Assembly: GCA_964408805.1 (NCBI GenBank)
Contig: CAYPAV010000009.1
Location: 1 to 64,000 of the forward strand
Direction: 5' to 3'
Length of the DNA: 64,000 bases
From: CAYPAV01 sp964408805
Lineage (GTDB): Bacteria > Pseudomonadota > Alphaproteobacteria > UBA8366
This document shows positions 9,006 to 18,243 of this stretch, piece by piece. The notes below the pieces were generated by a model. It did no database searches. It was not told the DNA's origin and saw nothing but the letters and a program-made list of their open reading frames with translations. The first letter of the stretch is position 1. Each line of letters starts with the position of its first letter. A program made the translations under genes and the position numbers.

Positions 9006-9641
9006 GCTTTCAAGCCCGGCCCGACTGTCGCGGGCGACGCGGCACAGGGCGGCCAGTTCCCACGGCCGAATCAACAGACCCATCAAGACGGCGGTTGGCC
9101 GCGTCGTGCCGTCCGCCGCCAGACCATCGAGAGCGGTTGTGGGCAGGGCGCGTCCCGCCGGGTCGGCGATCGCGCGGAGGCCGAGGAAGGGAACGCCCGC
9201 GGCATCGGCCGCGGCCGCCACGCCGGCACTTTCCATATCGACAGAGACGGCACCGTGAATTTCCTGCAGTCGGCGTTTCTCTCCGATCGAGGTAATCGGC
9301 CGTTCGACGGTGAGCATCGAACCTGTCTTTGTTCTTGAGATACCCGCGATCCGCTCCACGATTGTGCGCCGCCAAGTGTCGTCCGCCTCGTGGATTTTGC
9401 CATCGGCGGCAATCACCGTTTGCGAAAGGACGAGGTCTCCGGGTTGCAGCAGGGGATCGAGTCCGCCCGCGAGGCCGAAGCTCATCAGCGTCGTGGCGCC
9501 TTCGGCCAACATCTGTTCGGCACAGGCATTGGCTCGGCCCGGACCAGGGCCGGCACAGAGGATCAAGGGTTTAGGTTCAGATTGAGCGGCGAGGCAGTTG
9601 GCCTCGGCCAGCATGCCGGTGATGATACCGAGCCGATTCAA
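8961..9641 (-). CDS. hpnG: Hopanoid nucleoside phosphorylase HpnG
   Basis: Phosphorylase of the purine-nucleoside/MTA-SAH type, about 226 residues, thought to remove adenine from adenosylhopane to leave ribosylhopane. Visible motifs are FGLAGGLDP (substrate pocket) and VDMESAGVAAAA, the conserved Met-Glu region. The most likely start is the TTG at 9641, which overlaps the TGA of shc (TTGA). It gives MNRLGIITGMLAEA, the family-like N-terminus; an ATG at 9614 is the alternative. It is therefore probably coupled to shc translation. Its 3' end overlaps hpnH on the opposite strand by 45 bases, although the two enzymes work in consecutive steps. Confidence 0.85.
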   Translation of the reverse strand: MNRLGIITGMLAEANCLAAQSEPKPLILCAGPGPGRANACAEQMLAEGATTLMSFGLAGGLDPLLQPGDLVLSQTVIAADGKIHEADDTWRRTIVERIAGISRTKTGSMLTVERPITSIGEKRRLQEIHGAVSVDMESAGVAAAADAAGVPFLGLRAIADPAGRALPTTALDGLAADGTTRPTAVLMGLLIRPWELAALCRVARDSRAGLESLRRVAAVDLSPVPV

Positions 9642-11587
9642 ATCCCGTGAGGAACGGAACGCGTGTTCCCTTGCATCAAATTCCGATACCGGGCCAGCGC
9701 CCAAAGCGGGAAATAGACGCTATAGCCATGGTATTTCAGGAAAAAGACCCGCGGGAAACCGACCGCCGTATGCCACGGTTCATCCCAGCCGGAGCCGTTC
9801 CGCGGCGCCGACACCAGGAACCGGACGCCGCGCTCGACCGCCTCGCAATCCACGCCATCCGCGGCCATCAGGCCGAGAACCGCCCAAGCCGTCTGGGAAG
9901 CTGTGCTCTGCTTGACCGTGTTTTTGCGATCTTTCCAGTAGGAGGCGCTATCCTCGCCCCAACCGCCGTCGACACGTTGGCACGACTTCAGGAACTCGAC
10001 GGATTTTCGGATATAGGGCGCCGACATATCCTCGCCCGACGCCTTCAGCGCACAAAGAACGGACCAGGTTCCATAAATGTAATTCGTCCCCCAGCGGCCG
10101 AACCACGAGCCATCCTGCTCTTGTTCACGCTTCAGATATTCGACTCCGCGGCGGATGTTGTCGCGATACTTCTCGCCATCCAACTGGGCCAACATGCCAA
10201 CGCATCTCGCTGAAACATCGGCCGTCGGCGGATCCAGCAGGGCGCCATGATCCGCAAACGGAATGTGGTTAAGGTAAAAATTCGTGTTGTCGGCGTCGAA
10301 CGAACCCCAGCCGCCGTTCTTGCTTTGCATACCGACGACCCACTCGGCCGCGCGTTCGAGGTTTTCGCGATATTTTTCATCGTCATGGCGGTCGAGCGCC
10401 AGGGCGACGGCGGCCGTATCGTCCACGTCGGGATAGAAAGCGTTTTCGTACTCGAAGGCCCATCCGCCCGGTCTGAGGCCGGGGCGCCGGGCAACCCAAT
10501 CGCCCTCGACGTCGAGGATCTGTTTTTGCGCCATCCAATCCGTCGCCCGCGCCACGGCTTCGACATCCTCGGGGGCACCGGTCTCCAAAAGGGTATGTGC
10601 GGCGAGACTGGTATCCCAAACCGGCGAGAGGCAGGGCTGGCAATACCCCTTTTCGCCGTTGAGCTTCAACAGCTTGCGGATCGAGCTCTTTGCGGTATGG
10701 AGGTCCGGATGATCCTTGTCGTAGCCCAGCGCCTCGAACGCCATCACCGTGTTCGTCATGGCCGGGAAGATGCCGCCCAAACCATCGTCGCCGTTGATGC
10801 GTGGCTTGACGAATTCGACCGCGGCCTTGATTGCCTTGTCGCGAGTCATCTTCGGCATGACCGGTTCGACCTTGCGGAGCACCTTGTCCAAGCCGAGAAA
10901 GATATCGCCCCAGGGCGAGCCGGTCGGATTCCGAATGTAGTTGCGCTCATCGTCCGGCGAGGTCGTGAAGAGTTCTTGAATGTCGATGCCGTTGGGGTTC
11001 CGCGCTTTCGGCTTCAACGCCATCAGCACCAGCAGCGGAACCAGAACGGTTCGGCTCCAATACGAGACTTTGGTCAGATGGAAAGGGAACCAGTCCGGGA
11101 GCAGCATGATCTCGACGGGCATCACCGGGACGGCGCGCCAGGGGACCTGATCGAATAGCGCCAAGGTGATCCGCGTGAAGACGTTGCATTTGGCGGCGCC
11201 GCCATGCGCGAGAATGGCCTCTCGCGCGCGGGTCATGTGGACGGTGTTCGGATCGTCGCCCGCCAGCTTCAGCGCATAGTAGGCCTTGACGCTGGCGCTG
11301 ATATCGAAATCGCCGTCGTGAAACAACGGCCATCCGCCGTGTCCGCCCTGGATGCCGCGAAGATAAGTCGCGAGTTTTCCCTGAACCTCGTCATCGATCT
11401 CGTCGAGATAATGTTCGAGCAAAATGAACTCGGCCGGGATCGTTGCATCGGCCTCCAGTTCAAAGACCCAATGTCCATCCTCCGCCTGCATGGAATGCAG
11501 GTCTTGCCGCGCTTCCTCGATCGCGGTTTCGACCTCATCCAGAAGCGGTGCGGTTTCACCAGGTGTATCTTGGTACAGAGCGTCCAT
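9638..11587 (-). CDS. shc: Squalene-hopene cyclase
   Basis: Squalene-hopene cyclase of 649 residues that folds squalene into hopene or hopanol at the membrane surface. The catalytic DxDD is D387-V-D389-D390 in YPDVDDTAAVA. Several QW-type repeats are visible, for example QSKNGGWGSFD, QEQDGSWFGRWG and QRVDGGWGED. Length matches the family. The ATG at 11587 follows GGAG. The gene comes 159 bases after hpnE; that gap holds a TTGACA box and TGCAAC repeats, so it may have its own promoter. It is followed by hpnG with a 4-base overlap. Confidence 0.95.
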   Translation of the reverse strand: MDALYQDTPGETAPLLDEVETAIEEARQDLHSMQAEDGHWVFELEADATIPAEFILLEHYLDEIDDEVQGKLATYLRGIQGGHGGWPLFHDGDFDISASVKAYYALKLAGDDPNTVHMTRAREAILAHGGAAKCNVFTRITLALFDQVPWRAVPVMPVEIMLLPDWFPFHLTKVSYWSRTVLVPLLVLMALKPKARNPNGIDIQELFTTSPDDERNYIRNPTGSPWGDIFLGLDKVLRKVEPVMPKMTRDKAIKAAVEFVKPRINGDDGLGGIFPAMTNTVMAFEALGYDKDHPDLHTAKSSIRKLLKLNGEKGYCQPCLSPVWDTSLAAHTLLETGAPEDVEAVARATDWMAQKQILDVEGDWVARRPGLRPGGWAFEYENAFYPDVDDTAAVALALDRHDDEKYRENLERAAEWVVGMQSKNGGWGSFDADNTNFYLNHIPFADHGALLDPPTADVSARCVGMLAQLDGEKYRDNIRRGVEYLKREQEQDGSWFGRWGTNYIYGTWSVLCALKASGEDMSAPYIRKSVEFLKSCQRVDGGWGEDSASYWKDRKNTVKQSTASQTAWAVLGLMAADGVDCEAVERGVRFLVSAPRNGSGWDEPWHTAVGFPRVFFLKYHGYSVYFPLWALARYRNLMQGNTRSVPHGI

Positions 11588-11690
11588 ATCTCCAGCGGTC
11601 TTCGGCGCCGCCCGTGTTGGGCGTCTCTGCCTTTATTTTCAGTATTTTTACTTATTTCCCAACCTGCGCGGCCTAAATTTGACGTGTGAT

Positions 11691-11730
11691 TGCAACTTGT
11701 CAAGCGAGTTGCTGCATTTTTGCAACAGTT
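11691..11730 (-). promoter_or_regulatory. Candidate shc promoter with TGCAAC repeats
   Basis: On the minus strand a perfect -35-like TTGACA lies at 11703-11698. It sits in the loop of an inverted repeat GCAACT-N9-AGTTGC (11692-11697 and 11107-type partner at 11107+600, that is 11707-11712). A third GCAAC lies at 11722-11726. No convincing -10 is seen at 17 bases. The arrangement looks like an operator on a promoter that reads toward shc. Confidence 0.35.
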
Positions 11731-11746
11731 CGACGATTCAGACCCC

Positions 11747-13003
11747 TCAAAATGTTGATATTCGGGATGCGGCTGTATGGCCGGAGCGGATCGCCCCCTC
11801 GATGGTCGCGGGTAGTCCCGTATCGGTCCAATCTCCCGCGATAAAAAGGTTTGCGAGTCGCGTGGCGGGACCGGGTCGACGGGCGACGGCCGCAGGGGTT
11901 TGTGAAAATGTCGCGCGGCGTTCCTTGATGACACGATGATGCTCGGGGCAAGGGTCGGCCGGTCGGCCGAGCGCATGGGCGACTTCCGGCCAAACGAGCG
12001 CCGCGATTTGGGAATTGGATTGTTCGGCAAGTTCGTCGGCGGCGCTGACCGTCACGGAAACCACATCATCGCGGAAGAAAAGCCATTGCGCCGCACCGCC
12101 GACGAGACCGAGGAAGAATGGCAATGACGTCGATCGTTGCGCCGGTGCAAGGCGGAAGTGCACGTTGACGATGGCGTGGCTCTCGCGGGGCGTCTCCAGA
12201 TCCGGCAGAAGTTCGCCGGCGACGGGCGCCGGAACAGCGAGCAAAAGGATATCTTCCGGCGTGAGTTCGATTCCGCTGTCTGTGAAGTATAACCTGCGGA
12301 TGCGATCGTCGGTCGATTCGATCCCGCGGAGGCGGTCGTTGAAACGGATCTCGACGCCATCGCGGTGAAGCGTTTCAAGCGCGGGATCGACGAATGTCGA
12401 GGAGAGGCCCGTCCGCGCGATTCGGGGCGCACAGGCGCCGCCGCCTCGCGCAAAGGATTCCCGCATCGCCGCCCACAATAAATCGGCGGAGCCCTTCTCG
12501 GCGGGCGTGTTGAGGACGGCCACCGCGAGCGGTTCCCAAAATCGGCGATAGATCGGTTTCGTCGTGTCGAGGCAGTCCGCCACCGTTTCATCCGGTTCCG
12601 CCTTGGCGAGACGCCGAGCGGACAGAAAGTCGAAGGCCGTCGTATCCGGCGGCCGGCGATCGGCGCTGAAAATCCACCAAGGGAGCCGCCCACGGTTGAC
12701 ACGGATCGTCCAGCGCTCGTCCGACGCGAGATCTAGGAAGGGGATTTCAGCCGTTGCTGGACCATCGAGTTCGTCTTCGGCGCCGATTTCGCTCAAGTAG
12801 GAATGGACCGCCGAATTTCCGCTGAGCAATAGATGATTGCCGTTGTCGATCGTCCGTTCCATGCTTTTTTCGAAAAGGGATCGGCAACGCCCGCCCGCCT
12901 GACCCGCGCTCTCGTGCAGGATGATTCGGCGATCGCCCTTTCGCAACCGCACGGCGGCCGCGAGACCGGCAACGCCGGCGCCAACGATATGAAGCGTGGA
13001 CAT
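11747..13003 (-). CDS. hpnE: Hydroxysqualene dehydroxylase HpnE
   Basis: FAD-dependent amine-oxidase/desaturase-type enzyme of 418 residues. In the HpnCDE route it reduces hydroxysqualene to squalene. The N-terminal dinucleotide fold VGAGVAGLAAAVRL starts at residue 6, followed by GRCRSLF as in squalene-associated desaturases. The C-terminal FAD segment NLFIAGDWTDTGLPATIEGA is typical. It starts 6 bases after the stop of hpnD, so both are in one operon. Together with HpnD and HpnC it replaces a classical squalene synthase. Confidence 0.9.
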   Translation of the reverse strand: MSTLHIVGAGVAGLAAAVRLRKGDRRIILHESAGQAGGRCRSLFEKSMERTIDNGNHLLLSGNSAVHSYLSEIGAEDELDGPATAEIPFLDLASDERWTIRVNRGRLPWWIFSADRRPPDTTAFDFLSARRLAKAEPDETVADCLDTTKPIYRRFWEPLAVAVLNTPAEKGSADLLWAAMRESFARGGGACAPRIARTGLSSTFVDPALETLHRDGVEIRFNDRLRGIESTDDRIRRLYFTDSGIELTPEDILLLAVPAPVAGELLPDLETPRESHAIVNVHFRLAPAQRSTSLPFFLGLVGGAAQWLFFRDDVVSVTVSAADELAEQSNSQIAALVWPEVAHALGRPADPCPEHHRVIKERRATFSQTPAAVARRPGPATRLANLFIAGDWTDTGLPATIEGAIRSGHTAASRISTF

Positions 13004-13009
13004 GGACGC

Positions 13010-13930
13010 CTATATCAGCCCGTAGCGGAGAAGAATCCATAGCTTGCCTGCCATCGACACTCGGACCCGTTCATCGAGCCGCGCCCATCCCCGGGCACGA
13101 AGCCCGTCGAGAACGCGGGCATAAATATGCATCATCAGAACCGCGGGGCGGATTGCCCGGCGGGAACATTTTTCGAGAGCGCGCTGGGCCTCTTCATATC
13201 GTAGCGCCGCAATATCGGCGAGATCCTCGCAGGCCGCCGGCAGGGCCGGATGCGCCATGACTTCGCTAGGGCGACGGGTCTCGATGCCATGCTTTCGCAA
13301 GAGGTCGTCGGGCAGATAGAGCCGGTCACGCTCCGCGTCTTCCTGAATATCCCGGAGAATATTCGTCAATTGCAGTGCCCGGCCCAAAGCGTGCGCGAGG
13401 TCCTGCGCCGCGGGACCATCGTCCCCGAATACGCGAACCGAGAGGCGTCCCACCGCGCTCGCGACACGATCGCAATAGAGATCGAGCACTTCCAGCGACG
13501 GACCTTTCGTCGCGGTCTCTTCCGCGTCCATCTCCATGCCGTCGATCAGATCGAGAAAGTCGCGCCGTGCTAGACCATAGGCCGCGATGGGACCGAGGAG
13601 TGCGCGGCCGGTGAGCGTTTCTGGCGAGCCCGCGAAAATTCGATCGATCTCGCCGCGCCAATCGGTCAGCATCCGTTGCTTCTCGGCGAGCGGGTAGGGG
13701 TCGTCGGCGATATCGTCGACTTCCCGGCAGAAGGCATAGATCGCGAACATCGCGTCACGGCGTTCGCGTGGGAGTATCCGAATTCCGGCCAGGAAGGAAC
13801 TTCCGGATTCCCGCGAAACCCGGCGGACATGCGCCATCGCATCGTCGATCGCAAGCATCGATGGCTTCTCTCCGGTGTCCGGCTCGATAACCGGTGCCGG
13901 TGTCTCCGTCGTTCCGTTTCGCGGCGCCAT
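13010..13930 (-). CDS. hpnD: Presqualene diphosphate synthase HpnD
   Basis: Trans-isoprenyl diphosphate synthase of the squalene/phytoene synthase family, about 306 residues. It condenses two farnesyl diphosphates to presqualene diphosphate. The first Asp-rich motif is DDIADD (residues 72-77); the second lies in EDAERDRLYLPDDLL. The start is uncertain: ATG at 13930 has GAAGGA upstream, while ATG at 13948 extends the protein by six residues. The N-terminus before MLAIDDAMAH is not conserved in the family. The downstream gene hpnE follows after 6 bases. Confidence 0.9.
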   Translation of the reverse strand: MAPRNGTTETPAPVIEPDTGEKPSMLAIDDAMAHVRRVSRESGSSFLAGIRILPRERRDAMFAIYAFCREVDDIADDPYPLAEKQRMLTDWRGEIDRIFAGSPETLTGRALLGPIAAYGLARRDFLDLIDGMEMDAEETATKGPSLEVLDLYCDRVASAVGRLSVRVFGDDGPAAQDLAHALGRALQLTNILRDIQEDAERDRLYLPDDLLRKHGIETRRPSEVMAHPALPAACEDLADIAALRYEEAQRALEKCSRRAIRPAVLMMHIYARVLDGLRARGWARLDERVRVSMAGKLWILLRYGLI

Positions 13931-14036
13931 CGCCCTAGGTCCTTCCATCCGCGAAATCGTCCCGAGGTTCGCGGCCGTGAATTAGGCACGACAAATCTAA
14001 CGGATTTTACGGCGTTTCAAAAACCCAAAGGCGAAC

Positions 14037-15193
14037 TTATCCAACGCCGTGCATGCGGCCCTTCCAATACCCGCCTTCGCCAATCCAATGACGGCGCGCG
14101 GAATCAAGTGTCATGCCCATGAAAAGAATTGCGATCGCCGGCAAGGCCGCCGCGAGAAGCATCGGCCGCTCATAGTAACGAATGGTCGGTATATAGGCGC
14201 ATGACATCAAAAGCCATCCGAGGAGTCCCAGATCCGCGAGTGCTGGTGCCCCATGACATGGATAGAGGATCAGGAGGCCGGGGGCCCCGAGATACGCAAC
14301 CGCCATACCGATGATGGCGCCGAGAAGGCGCAGGGGCGAATGATTCAATTGCGTATATGCGGTCCGCGCGACCATTTTCCAGATCTCGCCAAGGCCGTCA
14401 TAGGCACGGATACTGATCGTATCTTCCGCCAAGCCAAGCCATAGACGACCGCCGTTGCTCTTGATCCGTGCCGCGAGGGCACAATCGTCGATCAGGGCGC
14501 CGCGGATGCTCTCGAGCCCGCCCGCCCGCGTCAGGGTCTCGCGGCGGAGCAGGATGCATCCGCCGGCCGCCGCCGCGATAGACCGTCCGTCGTTGTTGAC
14601 GGCCGCGAACGGGTAGAGTTTTTGGAAAAAGAAGACAAAGGCGGGGACGAGGAGCCGCTCCCAAAACGACGTGCAGTTCAACCGCGCCATCAGCGAGACA
14701 AGGTCGCGACCATCACGTTCCGCCTTCGCCACGAGCCGGCGAAGGCCGTCCTGGGGGTGCAGGATGTCGGCGTCGGTGAAGAGAAAATAATCGCACTCGA
14801 AGGGCTGGTTTCGGGCGGTCTCGATCCCATGGCGCAGTGCCCAAAGCTTGCCGGTCCAGCCCTTGGCAGCGGGGGAGCCGAGACGATGGTCAATCGATCC
14901 TCCCCGGCGAGTGCGCGCGCCTTGGCGACCGTATCGTCCGCTGAATGGTCGTCGACCAGGATGATGGAGAGTGCGCCCGGATAATCCTGTTTGAGAAGCG
15001 CTTTGATCGTCGTTTCGATCAGGACGGCCTCGTCTCGAGCCGGCACGACGATGGCGACGCCGGGCCAGTCCCGGCGCGGTTCGGAATGTTTTTCAAGGCG
15101 CTGATCGGCACGCCAGAATCCATCGCGAAAAAGCAACAGCCAAAGCCATACGGCACATGGAAGCGCCGCCAGGATTACGAGGGGTTCCTGCAT
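14037..15193 (-). pseudogene. hpnB: Glycosyltransferase HpnB, broken by one frameshift
   Basis: Family 2 glycosyltransferase of the hopanoid cluster in two frames. The first frame (start near 15193) has an N-terminal membrane segment, then VAIVVPARDEA and IILVDDHSADDT, the nucleotide-sugar domain. At about 14862-14876 it shifts into the frame reading KGWTGKLWALRHG and FLFTDADILHP, which ends in several membrane helices and a stop at 14037. One base added in the run of five C (plus-strand G 14871-14875) would restore one frame of about 385 residues, the normal HpnB length. Either a recent mutation or a sequence error is possible; both halves otherwise look intact. It lies between the dioxygenase-like gene and hpnD in the operon. 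Confidence 0.85.
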
Positions 15194-15205
15194 TTCCACT
15201 CGGTT

Positions 15206-15970
15206 TCAGACCCGGAAAACATACTCCTTGTCCGGGTCGCGCTCGATATCGGGAGGAAAGGATTTGCGCTTGTCGATATAATATTGCGCGCGGTGGTCGC
15301 CCGCCGACGCGGCGTTGTAAGTCACATAGAGCACACGGCGTTTCAGGTCGCTCATATTGGCGCCGGAGCCGTGCGGGCAATAGGAATCAAAGAACACCAC
15401 ATCGCCGGGGTCGGTCGGACACGAGACCAGCGGAACCCCCGCCAGGTCTTCGTCCGTCATTGGCTCCCACTCCTTGCCGATGAGGCCTCGATCATGCAGA
15501 CCGGCGACCATCTCCAGGCATCCGTTATCGGTTGTCGAACTGTCGATGCTCACGAGTGCCGTGATGAAGAAATCCGCGTAGACGCTCCAGCCCGCCTGCT
15601 GGTCCTGATGAAGCTTGAAGCCATCGCCGCCCGGCAGCTTGAAATTGACCTTTTCCTTGTAGAGCGCGGCTTCCTCGCCGAGCAAGTCGGACGTGCCGCC
15701 TTTCAGTTTCTCGCCGTCGAACAGCGCTCGGAACCCATCATGGTAGGGGTAGAAGTTCTCGAGCCGATTCAGGATGCGGGCGTTATCGCCCTTCAGGCTC
15801 TCCTCGAAATACATCATGTGCCGACCGGCGGTCTCCGGCCAGGCCTCGACCTCGTCGGTCCAGGCGGCGATGTCCGCCATTTCGTCCCGGCCGAACATGC
15901 CGCGGACGACGAGAAAACCATCGCGCCGAAAGGTCGCAACCTGTTCCTCGGTAAGAATCTCTTCGGTCAT
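15206..15970 (-). CDS. Phytanoyl-CoA dioxygenase (PhyH) family protein in the hopanoid operon
   Basis: Predicted Fe(II)/2-oxoglutarate hydroxylase of 254 residues. The iron triad is visible as H121-Q-D123 (KLHQDQQAG) and H200 (CPHGSG), and an Arg suited to 2-oxoglutarate lies after it (SDLKRRVLY). The ATG at 15970 has AAAAGGGAC upstream, giving MTEEILTEEQ; the open frame beyond it to 16015 is not needed. It is 63 bases after hpnC and 12 bases before hpnB on the same strand, inside the squalene/hopanoid genes. It may hydroxylate a hopanoid or its side chain, but the substrate is not known. I know of no standard hpn name for it. Confidence 0.8.
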   Translation of the reverse strand: MTEEILTEEQVATFRRDGFLVVRGMFGRDEMADIAAWTDEVEAWPETAGRHMMYFEESLKGDNARILNRLENFYPYHDGFRALFDGEKLKGGTSDLLGEEAALYKEKVNFKLPGGDGFKLHQDQQAGWSVYADFFITALVSIDSSTTDNGCLEMVAGLHDRGLIGKEWEPMTDEDLAGVPLVSCPTDPGDVVFFDSYCPHGSGANMSDLKRRVLYVTYNAASAGDHRAQYYIDKRKSFPPDIERDPDKEYVFRV

Positions 15971-16033
15971 TTCGTCCCTTTTCCCGCCCGCTCGTTCCAA
16001 CGCCCCGACGGTCACCAGGCGGGACCTTAGGCA

Positions 16034-16900
16034 TCACCGGGCGAAAAACAAGCGGAGAATACCCTGCACGAAACAGATCAGATATTGCGGTTTGGTGAGG
16101 ACCACGCGTTCGGCGAGCGGGTCGCGCCGGCGGAGCTCCGCCGTCAGGCGTTCGGCGATCCGAATGATCGCCGCGGATTCCATGGCGAGACGCCGGCTCG
16201 ACATCGGCTTCGGCAATTGGTTCGCGTGCCGGAGCAGTTCCGCCGTTGCGGCCAGGCATTGGTTCAAGACTCTCCGGAGGCCGGGGCTTGCGGCTTCCGC
16301 ATCGAGTGCCTCGACGGTAACGCCGGCGCTCCGCAGCCAATCTCCCGGCAGATAGACCCGGTCCAGGTTCCGGTAGTCATCCTGGCAATCTTGGAGATGA
16401 TTGATCACCTGTAGCGCGTTGCAGAGTGCATCGGACGCCGGGTAGAGATCCTTGGAAACGCCGTGCAGGTCGAGCAGGTAGCGGCCGACCGGCGAGGCCG
16501 AACGGTCGCAATAATCCATCAAATCATCCCAGTCGTCGTAACGGGTTTTGACGGCATCCTGCTTGAAGGCTGAGACCAGGTCCCGGCAGTGCTGGATCGG
16601 CACCCCGAGGTAGACGAGGCTCGATCGGACGATATGGCCCTTCTCGTAGGCCGGATCGTCGTTCAGCCCCATCACCGACTGGTCGAATCCATCGAGCCGG
16701 GCGATCTTGTCGTCGGGAGAAAGTGCCGGATTGTCGGCGACATCGTCGATCGCACGCGCGAAGGCATAGAAGGCGGCCACATGCGGGCGAAGATGCGCCG
16801 GCAACAGGACCGAGCCGACTGGGAAGTTCTCGTCGCCCGCGCCCTTGCCCGACGGTGTTTCGCCGCCAGCGTCTCCATGTGTCGTGACCGTTTCGCTCAT
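16034..16900 (-). CDS. hpnC: Hydroxysqualene synthase HpnC
   Basis: Squalene/phytoene-synthase-fold enzyme of 288 residues. In the HpnCDE route it converts presqualene diphosphate to hydroxysqualene. The Asp-rich motifs are ARAIDDVADN near residues 48-57 and LQDCQDDYRNLDRVYLP near 169-185. The gene appears to be the first of a run on the minus strand: hpnC, PhyH-like, hpnB, hpnD, hpnE, shc, hpnG. Only a weak ribosome site precedes the ATG at 16900. It is separated by 32 bases from the reductase gene upstream on the same strand, so read-through from there is possible. Confidence 0.9.
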   Translation of the reverse strand: MSETVTTHGDAGGETPSGKGAGDENFPVGSVLLPAHLRPHVAAFYAFARAIDDVADNPALSPDDKIARLDGFDQSVMGLNDDPAYEKGHIVRSSLVYLGVPIQHCRDLVSAFKQDAVKTRYDDWDDLMDYCDRSASPVGRYLLDLHGVSKDLYPASDALCNALQVINHLQDCQDDYRNLDRVYLPGDWLRSAGVTVEALDAEAASPGLRRVLNQCLAATAELLRHANQLPKPMSSRRLAMESAAIIRIAERLTAELRRRDPLAERVVLTKPQYLICFVQGILRLFFAR

Positions 16901-16932
16901 TGCTATAACCTAGTACTCACTAGCTACCGAGT

Positions 16933-18156
16933 TCAACGTTTAGCGAGATCGCGCATCGAGATGCCTTCATCGGCCAGTTCGCCTGCCTCGTAGGACTTGC
17001 CGCTCGCCATGATGCGCCGCGCCAGGCGCATGTCGCGGGCCTGATTGAGCGCAATGGCCCCCGTGACCTGCCCGGAATCGACGATGAATCCGATGAAGGC
17101 ATCGCCGCTGGAATCGCCGCGATAAACGATGTCGTCCCAAGAATCCGGCATGCCCGCCACCTGCAAATTGGCGTCATATTGGTCCGACCACATCCAGGGA
17201 ATTTCCGCATAGGGTGCGTCCTCGCCGCACATGATCTTCGCCGCCGCGATGGCCATGTTCTGCGCGCATTGCCAGGCTTCCAGGCGAAAGCTTTTTCCGA
17301 GGATTGGATTGCGATGGTTGGTGACGTCGCCGGCGGCGTACACATCGGTCGTCGAGGTCCGGCAAAGCTCGTCGACGACGATTCCATTGTCGACCTCTAT
17401 CCCCGCCTCGGCGGCAAGTTCGGTCTCCGGTATCACGCCGACACCGATCACGACCGCATCCGCGGGCAGTGTCTCGCCGTTTGGCAAGACAACGCCGGTA
17501 ATGGTCCCGTCGCCTTCGATGCGCTCGATGCCGGTCTCGAGGCGGACATCGACGCCATTGGCCTCGTGCAGTTCGAGGAAGCGTTCCGAGACAATTTTCG
17601 GAACGCCGCGCCCCATCAAACGGTCGGCGAGTTCGAGGACGACGACCTCGGTGCCGCGCGCCCGGGCACTGGCCGCGACCTCGAGCCCGATGAAGCCGCC
17701 GCCGACCACGACGAGGCGATTGCCGGCACCCAGCGCGCCGTCGATACCGCGGCTGTCGTCGAGCGTTCTCAGATAGAAAACGCCGTCGAGCTCGGCGCCC
17801 GGGATTGGCAGGGTACGGACCCGGGCCCCCATGGTCAGCAGCAATTTGTCGTAAGGCAGAGCGTCGCCATTCGTGAGCGTGACCGTTTTCCCCTTGGTGT
17901 CGAGCGACGTCGCCGCATTTTCGAGATGAAGGCCGATCTTCTGCTCGTCGAAATACGCGGCAGGCCGGATGAAGGGGAATTCGTAATCCGGTTTTGCCTG
18001 CAGCATTTCCTTCGAGAGAGGCGGTCGTTCGTATGGCAGGTGAGGTTCCGCGCCGACAAGGTCGATCGCGCCCTCGAAGCCCGCCATGCGCATGGCCTCG
18101 ACCGCGCGTCCGCCCGCATGGCCTGCGCCTAAAATGACGAATTTCTGGCCGTTCAT
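16933..18156 (-). CDS. Ferredoxin reductase of a Rieske oxygenase system
   Basis: FAD- and NAD(P)H-binding reductase of 407 residues, of the type that passes electrons to ferredoxins of ring-hydroxylating oxygenases. The FAD motif is GAGHAGGRA at residues 9-17 and the NAD motif is VVVGGGFIGLEVA near 147-159. The segment YERPPLSKEML is conserved in this family, and CRTSTTDVYAAGDVTNH is the second FAD contact. It is divergent from the Rieske oxygenase alpha gene over a 162-base gap, so it is probably the electron donor of that enzyme. No separate ferredoxin gene is seen in the window. It could also serve a rubredoxin or P450. Confidence 0.85.
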   Translation of the reverse strand: MNGQKFVILGAGHAGGRAVEAMRMAGFEGAIDLVGAEPHLPYERPPLSKEMLQAKPDYEFPFIRPAAYFDEQKIGLHLENAATSLDTKGKTVTLTNGDALPYDKLLLTMGARVRTLPIPGAELDGVFYLRTLDDSRGIDGALGAGNRLVVVGGGFIGLEVAASARARGTEVVVLELADRLMGRGVPKIVSERFLELHEANGVDVRLETGIERIEGDGTITGVVLPNGETLPADAVVIGVGVIPETELAAEAGIEVDNGIVVDELCRTSTTDVYAAGDVTNHRNPILGKSFRLEAWQCAQNMAIAAAKIMCGEDAPYAEIPWMWSDQYDANLQVAGMPDSWDDIVYRGDSSGDAFIGFIVDSGQVTGAIALNQARDMRLARRIMASGKSYEAGELADEGISMRDLAKR

Positions 18157-18243
18157 GATCTCTCGATATGCTGCGATTGTCCGTGCGGCAGCCTAAATAT
18201 TCGCTTCGGAGGATGCCAGTTCGAAAGGATGGAAGTAAATTAA

